Source: JAKORR01 sp964608495 (GTDB lineage Bacteria; Armatimonadota; Zipacnadia; Zipacnadales; FEN-943). From it: a DNA stretch of 6,575 bases. A program made the translations under genes and the position numbers. A model generated the notes under the pieces. That model searched no databases. It had not been told where the DNA came from and was given only the letters and a program-made list of their open reading frames with translations. Shown piece by piece: positions 1-6,575 of the stretch (its first letter is position 1; the number at the start of each line of letters is the position of its first letter). The stretch is from contig CAZSOQ010000274.1 of the NCBI GenBank assembly GCA_964608495.1, positions 1 to 6,575 on the forward strand, given 5' to 3'.

Positions 1-1
1 C

Positions 2-1786
2 CCGCCGCAGCCGGGGGGCGGCTGGCTCGACCCGGTGCGCCGGGACCAGGTGCGCTTCAACGTCTGGCTCATGCGCCGATGGAACGAGAACCACGTGAGG
101 GAGCTGCGGCGGGCGGACCCGGAGCACGCCATCACGAGCGAGTACTACGCCGAGCCCTGGGCGGGGATTGACCAGCGGCAGACGATTGACGGCCAGGACG
201 TGTCGAACTTCGGGTTCTTCAGCCTGCCCCAGGACGACCTGACCGTGCTGCCCGAGCGGCTGGCGATCAACGACCTGCGCGCCGTGGGCAAGGGCGTCAG
301 CATGGGCGAGTACGGCGTGAAGACTCATCCGGCCTGGACCGTCGAGAACGGGGCGAGCGGCTACCACATCGTGCGCACCGAGGAGGAGCAGAAGCAGCTC
401 TTCATGGCCGTGGCGGCCTACGCGCTCGGGATGGGTGCGTCCAAGATACAGAACTGGTGCCTGCGCGACGCCGACGAGCGGGTGTTCCCGTGGGGGTACT
501 TCTACCCCGGCCGGAACGTGCCCAAGGACGTGGCCTACGTGCACCGCAACCTGAGCATGATGTGGCGCCTGGTCGAGCCGAAGTACGAGGCGCCCGAGAC
601 GACCATCGTCGTGCCCACGCCGCTGAGGGTCGGCAACGGGGACGCGGCCGGTCGGCAGGCCGTCTACGGCGCGACGCAGGGCCTGCTGAGGCTGCACGTG
701 CCCTTCAACGTCCTGGACGATTTCGACCTTGGCCGCATCCCGGGCGCGACCCGCACGCTCCTGTGGCCGGTGGCCGTGGCGGCGGAGGAGCAGCACTTCC
801 AGGCCGCCCTGGACTGGGTGAGGAAGGGCGGGCAGCTAGTCCTCACCGGCTTCCCCGCCTGGGACGAGAACCGCAAGCCTCTGGGCGACGGACGGCTGCG
901 CAGGCTGCTGGGCTGCGGCGCGGCCGAGGCGGCCTTCGAGGGCGTCAGCCGCCCCGCGGGTGCGGCTGTCGGCGCGGAGATACCGGGCCTGGGCGAGGCC
1001 GAGCTGCGGCCCCAGGCCAGGGTCGCCGAGCTCGGCGAAGCGGAAGACGTGCTCGCCGGCGAGGACGGCACGCCCCTGGTGCTGCGCAGGACCCTCGGCA
1101 AGGGCACCGTCGTCTGGGTCGCGGACCCGGTGGAGCTGGCGGACCGCGGGGAGGTGACCACGCTCGCCGGCGTCTACAAGCTGGCCCTCGCCGCGCTGCC
1201 CGACGCGCCCAGCCGTCTGCCCGTCGAGCCCGACTACGCCGACGTCCACGCTATGCGCCAGCGCACGGCCGGCGGCTGGGTCTGGGTGCTCTACGACACG
1301 CGGCTGGAGGGCCAGGCCCGACCGGTCGCGATCCACACGGGCGCGGGGCAGATCAGCGTCAACCTGCGGCCGCGCTGGCCGGCCGTCGCCGCCGTCAGCG
1401 ACGACAACCGGCTGCTGATGGTGCTGGGCGACGCGCCGGTGCTGGTGGACGACAAGCCACTCGTGCAGGGGAGCGGCTGCGTGGGCCTCGCGAGCCTGGA
1501 CGGGCGGGACGTGCGGCAGACGGGCGCCATCATGGTCTGCCCCTTCTCGGCGACGCGGGCCGAGGTGACCGTGCCGGACCGCAGGGCCGTCGAATGGGGC
1601 GAGTGGCGGGACGGAAGCTGGACGGTCCTGGAGCAGCCCGCGCCGGTGGGGGCGGGCCTGCGGCTGAGGCTCGACGACGAGGGAGCGACTCTGGTGGGCC
1701 TGGTGTGTCCCGCGGGCGAGGCCCAGCGCTGGCGGCAGCGCCTGGAGGAGATCGCGACCCGCCCGTGGCGGCAGCGGGGGTACTGA
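2..1786 (+). CDS. GH42-like glycoside hydrolase (clan GH-A), 5'-truncated
   Basis: The frame is open to the left edge, giving 594 residues from base 2 to the TGA at 1784-1786. The GTG at 35 is internal: the frame upstream of it (GGGWLDP) reads as continuing TIM-barrel sequence and there is no start signal, so the true start and the acid/base half of the barrel are missing. Counting from base 2, residues 1-195 resemble the late barrel of GH42 beta-galactosidases. They include a W-x-x-x-H helix followed by an ADPEH stretch, then a candidate nucleophile Glu103 in MGEYG (bases 308-310), then AYALGMGASKIQNW. Residues about 199-300 look like the flavodoxin-like beta-galactosidase trimerisation domain (TTIVVPTPL, LDWVRKGGQLVLTG), and GKGTVVWVADP (near residue 365) closes this core. 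Residues about 405-594 are beta-rich with no recognised motif. The likely role is exo-hydrolysis of beta-linked sugars. Substrate and exact CAZy family are unknown, and a GH5-like or newer GH-A family is possible. It converges on the sialidase-like gene. Confidence 0.75.
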   Translation, partial: PPQPGGGWLDPVRRDQVRFNVWLMRRWNENHVRELRRADPEHAITSEYYAEPWAGIDQRQTIDGQDVSNFGFFSLPQDDLTVLPERLAINDLRAVGKGVSMGEYGVKTHPAWTVENGASGYHIVRTEEEQKQLFMAVAAYALGMGASKIQNWCLRDADERVFPWGYFYPGRNVPKDVAYVHRNLSMMWRLVEPKYEAPETTIVVPTPLRVGNGDAAGRQAVYGATQGLLRLHVPFNVLDDFDLGRIPGATRTLLWPVAVAAEEQHFQAALDWVRKGGQLVLTGFPAWDENRKPLGDGRLRRLLGCGAAEAAFEGVSRPAGAAVGAEIPGLGEAELRPQARVAELGEAEDVLAGEDGTPLVLRRTLGKGTVVWVADPVELADRGEVTTLAGVYKLALAALPDAPSRLPVEPDYADVHAMRQRTAGGWVWVLYDTRLEGQARPVAIHTGAGQISVNLRPRWPAVAAVSDDNRLLMVLGDAPVLVDDKPLVQGSGCVGLASLDGRDVRQTGAIMVCPFSATRAEVTVPDRRAVEWGEWRDGSWTVLEQPAPVGAGLRLRLDDEGATLVGLVCPAGEAQRWRQRLEEIATRPWRQRGY

Positions 1787-1808
1787 CCAGAGCCGGTTCG
1801 GGCCCTGG
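1787..1808. terminator. Hairpin filling the gap between two convergent stop codons
   Basis: The 22 bases between the + strand TGA and the - strand TAG form a single inverted repeat: CCAGAGCC, a 6-base loop (GGTTCG), then GGCCCTGG. Read as - strand RNA, all eight pairs form, one of them G-U. Read as + strand RNA there is one A-C mismatch. Position and symmetry suggest a bidirectional terminator serving both genes. Neither side carries a U-tract, so it is not a classical intrinsic terminator. It may instead act with Rho or protect 3' ends. Confidence 0.45.
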
Positions 1809-3542
1809 CTACTCCGGGTCCCTCGGCGGCTCCTTGGGCGTCTCGCCGTAGACGCAGAAGCCGATGTCCAGCGGGTTCCTGGCGTCAGTACCCCCGTTCG
1901 GGTACTCCGGCGGCCCGGCGTTCAGGATCCACCGGTGGTCGCCCTCGAGCCCTTCCTTCAGCCGCACCGGAGTCGGGTCATAGTCCGCGTTGTAGACCGT
2001 CAGCACATACTCCTCGCCCGGCGTGACCTCTACCGCCGGGTCGAACCGGAACAGGTTCCAGCCCCCGGTCTTCACCGCATCCGGCGCGAGCGTCTCGGAC
2101 TGCGCGATCCACTTGCCCCACCAATTGCCCTCCTCGTTCGGCTGGCGCAGCACGCAGAATAGCCCGTACGTGTGCGGATACTTGCCGCTCTCGGCGGCCA
2201 CGCGCACCGCCGCCGCCGCGACCTTCGGCTCGACGGGAACGAACATCTGCTGCACGCCGTACACGAGGTCCACCGCCCCGGTCTCGCCCACCAGGTGGCA
2301 GGGCGGCAGGCTGGGGTCGGGCTCCGGCACGGCGTCCTGCCCGCGCGGGATGTCCAGCGGCCCCAGGTAGTCGCGCGTCCACCGGCTCGCCGCGATGTGA
2401 GTCACCGTGTCGCCCAGCGTGATGTAGTAGGCGGTGAAGATGGTCCCGTCCCTCAGCTCGACCGACCGCGGGTAGCCCAGGTCGCCGATGCTCGCGCCCT
2501 TCCCCGGCCCGTCGGGCAGGCCGTCGGTGCGGAGGATTACCTCCTTCTTCCAGTCCCACGTGCGACCGTCGTCATAGCTGAAGCACGCGCGCACGCCGTA
2601 GGGCGGCCGCCGGTAGCCGTAGGACGCCAGGAGGGCGCCGTCCTTCAGGCGGATCAGCGTGGGCGGATAGCCCCACATCGGGGCCCGCGCCGGGTCGTCC
2701 CAGGTCTTGCCGCCGTCCTCCGAGTTGACCTGGTACAGGTAGCCGATCTCGTGCATCGGGCAGGTGGCCGTGCTGCCGCCCTCGCCACGTATGAGGCCGA
2801 CGACCCGACCGCCGCCGGCGTGCACCACGGCCCACTCGGCGAAGGGGTGCCTGCCGTCGTAGGCCGCCGTGATGAGCTCCCAGGTCTGGCCTCGGTCGGT
2901 GGAGCGCAGGCACCAGCAGCGGCCGCCGGTCTTGTCCCCGATTCGGCGGCCGTAGACGGGCGCCAGGATCGTGTCGTCGGGCAGGGCGATAGCCTCGGCG
3001 GGGCCGCCGTGCAGCAGCGCCACGTCGGGGAACTCGAGGTACTTCGCGTCCCAGGTCTCGCCGCCGTCCTTCGAGACCCGTACCGCCGCACGGTAGCAGG
3101 CCACCAGCTTCCCGGAGGGCTTCAGCTCGCGGACCGTCAGGCCCCGGGCCCGGAACTCCTCGGCCCTGTCCGGCTCGAGGGCCTCCCAGCCCCGCGCGCC
3201 CGCGCGCACGACCGTGCCGTCGCTGAGCTTGAGAGCGGTCAGATCCGCGGGGGCCCCCACGAACCCTTCCTCGTCCTCTCGTATCCAGTGCTCGCCCAGG
3301 TCCGGCGACAGGAACTGGTAGTGCCCGGACTCTCCGCCGGCGTGGGAGCCGTAGTGGGAACGGGTGGTGTTCCAGCCGAAGGCGACCCACAGACGGTCGC
3401 CGCCGTCGTAGTAAAGCGAGGGGAAGGCGGAGTACTTGGCCGGGTCGCGAAAGATGACGATGTCCTGCTTGGTGGGCGCCGCAAGCACGGCAAGCCCCAG
3501 GGCCAGGTGAAGGCTCACGCAAGCCACGCCGCTCAAGACCAT
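1809..3542 (-). CDS. Exported sialidase-like BNR/Asp-box beta-propeller protein with C-terminal beta-sandwich-like domain
   Basis: This is a complete gene of 577 residues. The ATG at 3542-3540 is chosen because GGGAGG lies 7 bases upstream. An ATG at 3557 has no such signal, and a GTG at 3686 would add an Arg/Pro-rich leader overlapping the upstream gene. Residues 1-22 are a hydrophobic export signal (ending LGLAVLA, probable cut before APTKQ), though its N-region lacks a positive charge. The body matches the sialidase/BNR_2 fold, with four clear Asp-boxes (S-x-D-x-G-x-T-W type) at about 156-164, 213-221, 273-281 and 321-329 and a degenerate one at 78-86. Sialidases normally have an (F/Y)RIP motif near the N-terminus; here the equivalent reads YSAFPSL (37-43), so the Arg is absent. 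GYPRSVELRDGT (356-367) is typical of the last blades. Residues about 415-560 form an extra beta-rich domain, possibly sugar-binding. It probably acts outside the cytoplasm on a glycan; true sialidase activity is doubtful. It lies 67 bases after the activase gene and converges with the glycoside hydrolase. Confidence 0.8.
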   Translation of the reverse strand: MVLSGVACVSLHLALGLAVLAAPTKQDIVIFRDPAKYSAFPSLYYDGGDRLWVAFGWNTTRSHYGSHAGGESGHYQFLSPDLGEHWIREDEEGFVGAPADLTALKLSDGTVVRAGARGWEALEPDRAEEFRARGLTVRELKPSGKLVACYRAAVRVSKDGGETWDAKYLEFPDVALLHGGPAEAIALPDDTILAPVYGRRIGDKTGGRCWCLRSTDRGQTWELITAAYDGRHPFAEWAVVHAGGGRVVGLIRGEGGSTATCPMHEIGYLYQVNSEDGGKTWDDPARAPMWGYPPTLIRLKDGALLASYGYRRPPYGVRACFSYDDGRTWDWKKEVILRTDGLPDGPGKGASIGDLGYPRSVELRDGTIFTAYYITLGDTVTHIAASRWTRDYLGPLDIPRGQDAVPEPDPSLPPCHLVGETGAVDLVYGVQQMFVPVEPKVAAAAVRVAAESGKYPHTYGLFCVLRQPNEEGNWWGKWIAQSETLAPDAVKTGGWNLFRFDPAVEVTPGEEYVLTVYNADYDPTPVRLKEGLEGDHRWILNAGPPEYPNGGTDARNPLDIGFCVYGETPKEPPRDPE

Positions 3543-3549
3543 GACGTTT

Positions 3550-3555
3550 CCTCCC
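3550..3555 (-). promoter_or_regulatory. Shine-Dalgarno site of the sialidase-like gene
   Basis: On the - strand the sequence reads GGGAGGAAACGTC followed by ATG. GGGAGG is a near-ideal anti-16S match with 7 bases to the ATG at 3542. This site decides the start: the alternative ATG at 3557 runs into the Shine-Dalgarno itself and has only GC-rich sequence upstream. Confidence 0.75.
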
Positions 3556-3561
3556 ATCCGG

Positions 3562-3600
3562 CGCGGGCCCGGCCCGCGGCCTTGTCCGGCCGAGCCGCGG
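3562..3600 (-). other. Overlapping GC-only inverted repeats in the intergenic leader
   Basis: Two 7-bp perfect stems can form between the activase stop and the sialidase-like Shine-Dalgarno. The first pairs 3594-3600 with 3574-3580 (13-base loop). The second pairs 3572-3578 with 3562-3568 (3-base loop). They share bases 3574-3578, so only one can form at a time. There is no T-tract. They could weakly terminate or process the activase transcript, or modulate readthrough. In DNA this GC-rich they may also be coincidence. Confidence 0.3.
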
Positions 3601-3609
3601 ACGCGAGGC

Positions 3610-6575
3610 CTACTGGCCGGCCACCGCGTGCCCGGCCGCGCCCTCCGCGACCTGGCCCGCCTCTGCGCGCCGGCGACCGTACTCACGGGCCTGGTGCATG
3701 AAGGCCTCGAGCCGGGTCTGAGAGGTGGCCTGCTCCAGGCCGTCGTAGACCATGTTGAGGAAGGGAATGTCGCCGAAGTCGCGGCGCAGCCGCTTGAGCA
3801 GCGCGTCCGAGATCGTGCCGGGCATACAGGTGAAGGGCATGACGGCGACGACGCCCGAGAGGCCGCGCATCGCGAAGTCCACGGCCTTGCCCACCGTCAT
3901 CACCGCCTCGCCCTCGAAGGTGCGGTGCAGATAGGGCGCCGCGTACCACAGCGCCATGTCGGTCGGCGGCTCGTGGCAGTTGCGAAGGAAGCCGTCGAAG
4001 ACCGCCGCCAGCCGGTGCTCGTCCCGCTGCATGATCACGTCCATCAGCTTGTTCTTCAGCCGCAGCCTCAACTGCCTGCGCTGCCGCGCCCTCATGTCCC
4101 TGCGGAAGTTGCGGTAGAGGAACCACTCGTACAGCGGCGACATCCACACCTCGCCGCCGAGGCCCTCGAGCTGGCGGATCACGTTCTGGTTCGAGAACTG
4201 GTTGGCCCGCAAGTAGAACTCGCCCACCAGGCCGACGATGGGCTTCTGCTCGCTGCGGTCCACCTCGAGCCCCTGGAAGTGGTCGCGGGCGCGCTCGAGT
4301 GACGCCACGACCTGACGCGGGCCTCCTCGGCCGCGCAGGGTCTCGCACAGGTCATCCAGGCAGGCCCAGTAGACCTGGTCGGCCGCACCGGGCCGCACCT
4401 CGTAGGGGCGCGCCTGGAACAGGCACTTCTCGAGCAGGTCGGCGGCCACGATCCCCAGCCAGGCGAGGCGCAGGAGCTGGCGTCCCACCACGCCGAGCTC
4501 CTTGAAGAAGTCCCCGGCCTGATTGGGCGCGTAGATGGGCACGTCCTCGTAGCCCAGCTCGTCGAGGACCAGCCTCTGCAGGGCGTTGTACTGCCCGAAG
4601 CGACAGGGCCCGCCCGAGCCGCCCATGAAGAAGGCGTAGTGGTCGCGGTCGAAGTCCGGCTGCATTACGCGCTTGACCATGTCGCCGGTGGTCACGATCG
4701 CGGGGAAACATTCCTTGCCCGTCGTGTAGCGCCGTCCCCAGTAGAGGGTCTCCTCGTCGGGCTCGGGCAGCACCTCGGCGTTGATCCCGCAAGCCTGAAT
4801 GGCCGCGGCCAGCACGTAGGCGTGGCCGCTCATGTTCGGCACGAGGATGGTCCGCCGCGTAGTGGGCTCGATGGTCAGGGGCCGGAAGTACTTGTGGCCC
4901 CCGAACTCCCTGTGCCGTACCTGCTCGATGGAGTCGAGGAAGGCCTCGCAGCGCGTGATCATCCCGGCGTCCGCCGAGTGCTCGTCTATCTCGATGATCA
5001 GCATCGGCTTCTCGCCCAGACGCTCCTGCACGAAGCGGATGAGGAAGCTGTCGGGCCCGCAGCCGAAGTTGGTGATGAACAGCGGATACAGGCGGCGATC
5101 GTCCGCCACGATCTCCGCCACCGCCAGGAACCTCTGGCCGTACCGCCAGTACATGTTGAACCAGTCGCCGCGGAGCTTCACACCGTCTATGGGGACGAAG
5201 TCCAGCGGAAGGGCCAGGACGCCCATGTTGCGCAGCTTCTTGGGTATCTCGAGATTGCTGCCGGGGTCACAGGAGTTGTACGAGCGCCCCAGCACCACGA
5301 CGGCGATCTTGTCGTCCGGGAGACCGGCGAGCACCTCGCGTCCTCGGTCCCTCATGGCCTGCTCGAAGCGGTCCTGGGCCTCCTGGGCCTTCACCAGGGC
5401 ACGCTGGAGCTGGGCAGGCGTCGCCCCGAGCTTCTCGGCCATGGGCATCAGGGCTTCCATCCGCCGTTTCAGCCCGTACTCCAGGTACACGTGGGGGCTG
5501 AGCACCTCCACCCCGTGCGCCGCGAAGTCCAGGCCAGCCGCCAGCCAGTAGGGCGAGCTCTGGATGTAGGGGCACACGAAGCTGTCCGTCATGTTCGGGT
5601 CCAGGGTCGGCAGGTTGATGACGCTGGGCAGGAACACGTAGTCCAGGTCCTTCTCGAGCAGGTTGAGCACGTGGCCCAGCATCACCTTGCACGGGAAGCA
5701 CATCTCGGACAGGGACTGCTCGGCGCCCTCGTGGATGATCGTCTTGTTGGTGCGGTCCGAGAGGACCAGCCGATAGCCGAGCTCGTGGAAGAGCGCCTGC
5801 CAGAAGGGGAATAGCTCGTGGAACAGATGGGCGCGCGGTATGCCCACGCGCGGGGCGTCGTCGGGCAGAGGCCGCTCGGGCGCGTAGGAGCTCAGGAGCA
5901 TTCGCTCCCGTTCGCGGAAGAGGTCGGGCAGATCGGGGCGCTGCCGCGAGGCGCGCGCGACGTCGTACTTCTCGCACCGGCTGCCGTAGTACAGGGGCTC
6001 CTCGCCCTCGATCCGCACGACGTTGATCTCGCAGTGGTTGGGGCAATCCTGGCACTCGAAGCTCTCGATGGTGTACTGCCGGTTGGCCAGGTCGAAGCCC
6101 CTGAAGCGCGAGCCCTGGCCGTGGTCGTTCTCGAGGGCGATGACGGCGCAGCCGATGGCGCCGGTCACCTCGTTGTGCGCGGGGACGGTGATGGGCTTGC
6201 CCGTCACGTGCTCGAAGGCGGCGACGACGGCCTGGTTGAAGGCGGTGCCGCCCTGGAAGAAGATGCGCTCCCCGACGGCCTTGCGCCCGACCACGCGGTT
6301 GAGGTAGTTGGCGGCGATGGAGTAGGCCAGACCGGCGACGAGGTCCTCAGTGGCGGCCCCGGCCTGCTGGTGCTTGAGCAGTTCGGTCTCCATGAAGACC
6401 GTGCAGCGCTCGCCGAGGTCTATGGGGCTTTGGGACTGCAGGGCTAGGTCGCCGAACTCCTCTTTGATGCTAATGCCAAGCTTCTCGGCCTGTTCCTCCA
6501 GAAAGGACCCGGTACCGGCGGCGCAGACCTTATTCATCTCGAAGTCCACCACCGCGCCATTACGCAGGCTGATGT
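3610..6575 (-). CDS. Giant acyl-CoA dehydratase activase / HgdB-DUF2229 fusion, 5'-truncated
   Basis: At least 987 residues end at the TAG at 3612-3610. The frame continues past the right edge: conserved ISLRNGAV precedes the internal GTG at 6552, so that GTG is not the start. Counting from the GTG codon as 1, residues 1-140 are the end of a BcrA/BadF/HgdC-type ASKHA ATPase. Cys10 (CAAGTGSFLEEQ) and Cys50 (ERCTVFMETE) match the two cysteines that hold the dimer-bridging [4Fe-4S] cluster in HgdC, and FFQGGTAFNQ to HNEVTGAIG (99-134) is the nucleotide-binding end. A four-Cys motif follows (167, 170, 174, 193). Residues 235-545 match DUF2229/HgdB-like sequence (GIPRA, EMCFPCK, FGCGPDSF). Residues 566-955 are a second HgdB-like module (KECFPAI, GGPCRFGQY, FTCMPGT). 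The tail is Ala/Arg/Gly-rich. Relatives use ATP hydrolysis to drive one-electron reduction of a dehydratase or reductase acting on acyl-CoA; this fused class is largely uncharacterised and its substrate is unknown. Family members are typically about 1,400 residues, so roughly a third is probably missing, likely including an earlier ATPase part. It is cytoplasmic, with no membrane segment. Confidence 0.88.
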   Translation of the reverse strand, partial: ISLRNGAVVDFEMNKVCAAGTGSFLEEQAEKLGISIKEEFGDLALQSQSPIDLGERCTVFMETELLKHQQAGAATEDLVAGLAYSIAANYLNRVVGRKAVGERIFFQGGTAFNQAVVAAFEHVTGKPITVPAHNEVTGAIGCAVIALENDHGQGSRFRGFDLANRQYTIESFECQDCPNHCEINVVRIEGEEPLYYGSRCEKYDVARASRQRPDLPDLFRERERMLLSSYAPERPLPDDAPRVGIPRAHLFHELFPFWQALFHELGYRLVLSDRTNKTIIHEGAEQSLSEMCFPCKVMLGHVLNLLEKDLDYVFLPSVINLPTLDPNMTDSFVCPYIQSSPYWLAAGLDFAAHGVEVLSPHVYLEYGLKRRMEALMPMAEKLGATPAQLQRALVKAQEAQDRFEQAMRDRGREVLAGLPDDKIAVVVLGRSYNSCDPGSNLEIPKKLRNMGVLALPLDFVPIDGVKLRGDWFNMYWRYGQRFLAVAEIVADDRRLYPLFITNFGCGPDSFLIRFVQERLGEKPMLIIEIDEHSADAGMITRCEAFLDSIEQVRHREFGGHKYFRPLTIEPTTRRTILVPNMSGHAYVLAAAIQACGINAEVLPEPDEETLYWGRRYTTGKECFPAIVTTGDMVKRVMQPDFDRDHYAFFMGGSGGPCRFGQYNALQRLVLDELGYEDVPIYAPNQAGDFFKELGVVGRQLLRLAWLGIVAADLLEKCLFQARPYEVRPGAADQVYWACLDDLCETLRGRGGPRQVVASLERARDHFQGLEVDRSEQKPIVGLVGEFYLRANQFSNQNVIRQLEGLGGEVWMSPLYEWFLYRNFRRDMRARQRRQLRLRLKNKLMDVIMQRDEHRLAAVFDGFLRNCHEPPTDMALWYAAPYLHRTFEGEAVMTVGKAVDFAMRGLSGVVAVMPFTCMPGTISDALLKRLRRDFGDIPFLNMVYDGLEQATSQTRLEAFMHQAREYGRRRAEAGQVAEGAAGHAVAGQ

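Noticed and set aside
457..1851. A 464-codon open frame on the + strand in another frame of the glycoside hydrolase
   Set aside because: Low-complexity Arg/Gly/Ala translation with no motifs; it is a GC-driven shadow of the hydrolase frame.
3522..3527. A lipoprotein-type cysteine in the export signal of the sialidase-like protein (SGVAC)
   Set aside because: The residues before the Cys (GVA) do not fit a lipobox, which needs Leu or a similar residue at -3, and the hydrophobic stretch continues well past it.
3543..3686. N-terminal extension of the sialidase-like gene to a GTG at 3686
   Set aside because: It would add 48 Arg/Pro-rich residues before the export signal and overlap the activase 3' end, whereas the ATG at 3542 has an excellent Shine-Dalgarno.
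2172..3701. A 509-codon open frame on the + strand opposite the sialidase-like gene
   Set aside because: It is Arg/Pro/Ala-rich with no recognisable domain and mirrors the GC-rich codons of the real gene, whose Asp-boxes are clear on the other strand.
4639..5814. Long + strand open frames opposite the activase fusion (including 4639-5814 and 3541-4302)
   Set aside because: Their translations are His/Val/Leu/Arg-biased with no domains, while the - strand carries continuous conserved family motifs through the same region.
6550..6552. GTG at 6552 as the start of the activase gene
   Set aside because: Conserved family sequence (ISLRNGA) continues in frame upstream to the window edge, and the ATPase N-terminal part would otherwise be missing.

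Overview
The window is a GC-rich bacterial fragment in which codon third positions are mostly G or C. It holds three protein genes, packed almost end to end, and two of them run off the window edges. No RNA genes, mobile elements, CRISPR arrays or long repeats are visible, and no gene-free stretch exceeds about 70 bases. The gene mix is a secreted or putative carbohydrate-active pair beside a very large, oxygen-sensitive-type Fe-S ATPase/dehydratase fusion. This suggests an anaerobic or microaerophilic, polysaccharide-using bacterium with a GC-rich genome, for example Planctomycetota, Armatimonadota or a related uncultured lineage. That placement is inference from gene content and style; no taxonomic marker is present.

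Left part (2-1786, + strand): the C-terminal two-thirds or so of a GH42-like (clan GH-A) glycoside hydrolase. It has the end of the TIM barrel with a candidate nucleophile Glu, then a beta-galactosidase-trimerisation-like domain and a C-terminal beta-rich domain. Its start lies off the left edge. Middle (1809-3542, - strand): a complete, probably exported, sialidase-like (BNR/Asp-box) beta-propeller protein with an extra C-terminal beta-sandwich-like domain. Its start is fixed by a strong Shine-Dalgarno sequence. These two genes converge, and the 22 bases between their stop codons form one complete hairpin that could terminate both transcripts. Right part (3610 to the right edge, - strand): at least 987 residues of a giant BcrA/BadF/HgdC-type activase fused to 2-hydroxyacyl-CoA dehydratase-like (HgdB/DUF2229) sequence. 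Its N-terminus lies off the window.

The giant gene lies 67 bases upstream of the sialidase-like gene on the same strand. The gap contains overlapping GC-only inverted repeats and the sialidase-like gene's ribosome binding site. The two hydrolase-type genes plausibly belong to a glycan-degradation locus. The activase/dehydratase fusion has no obvious biochemical link to them and may simply be adjacent. The most interesting object is this fusion: its dehydratase part reads as two tandem, diverged HgdB-like modules, each with an equivalent set of three cysteines, downstream of an Fe-S ATPase module. It looks like the reductase and both dehydratase-type halves carried on one chain.
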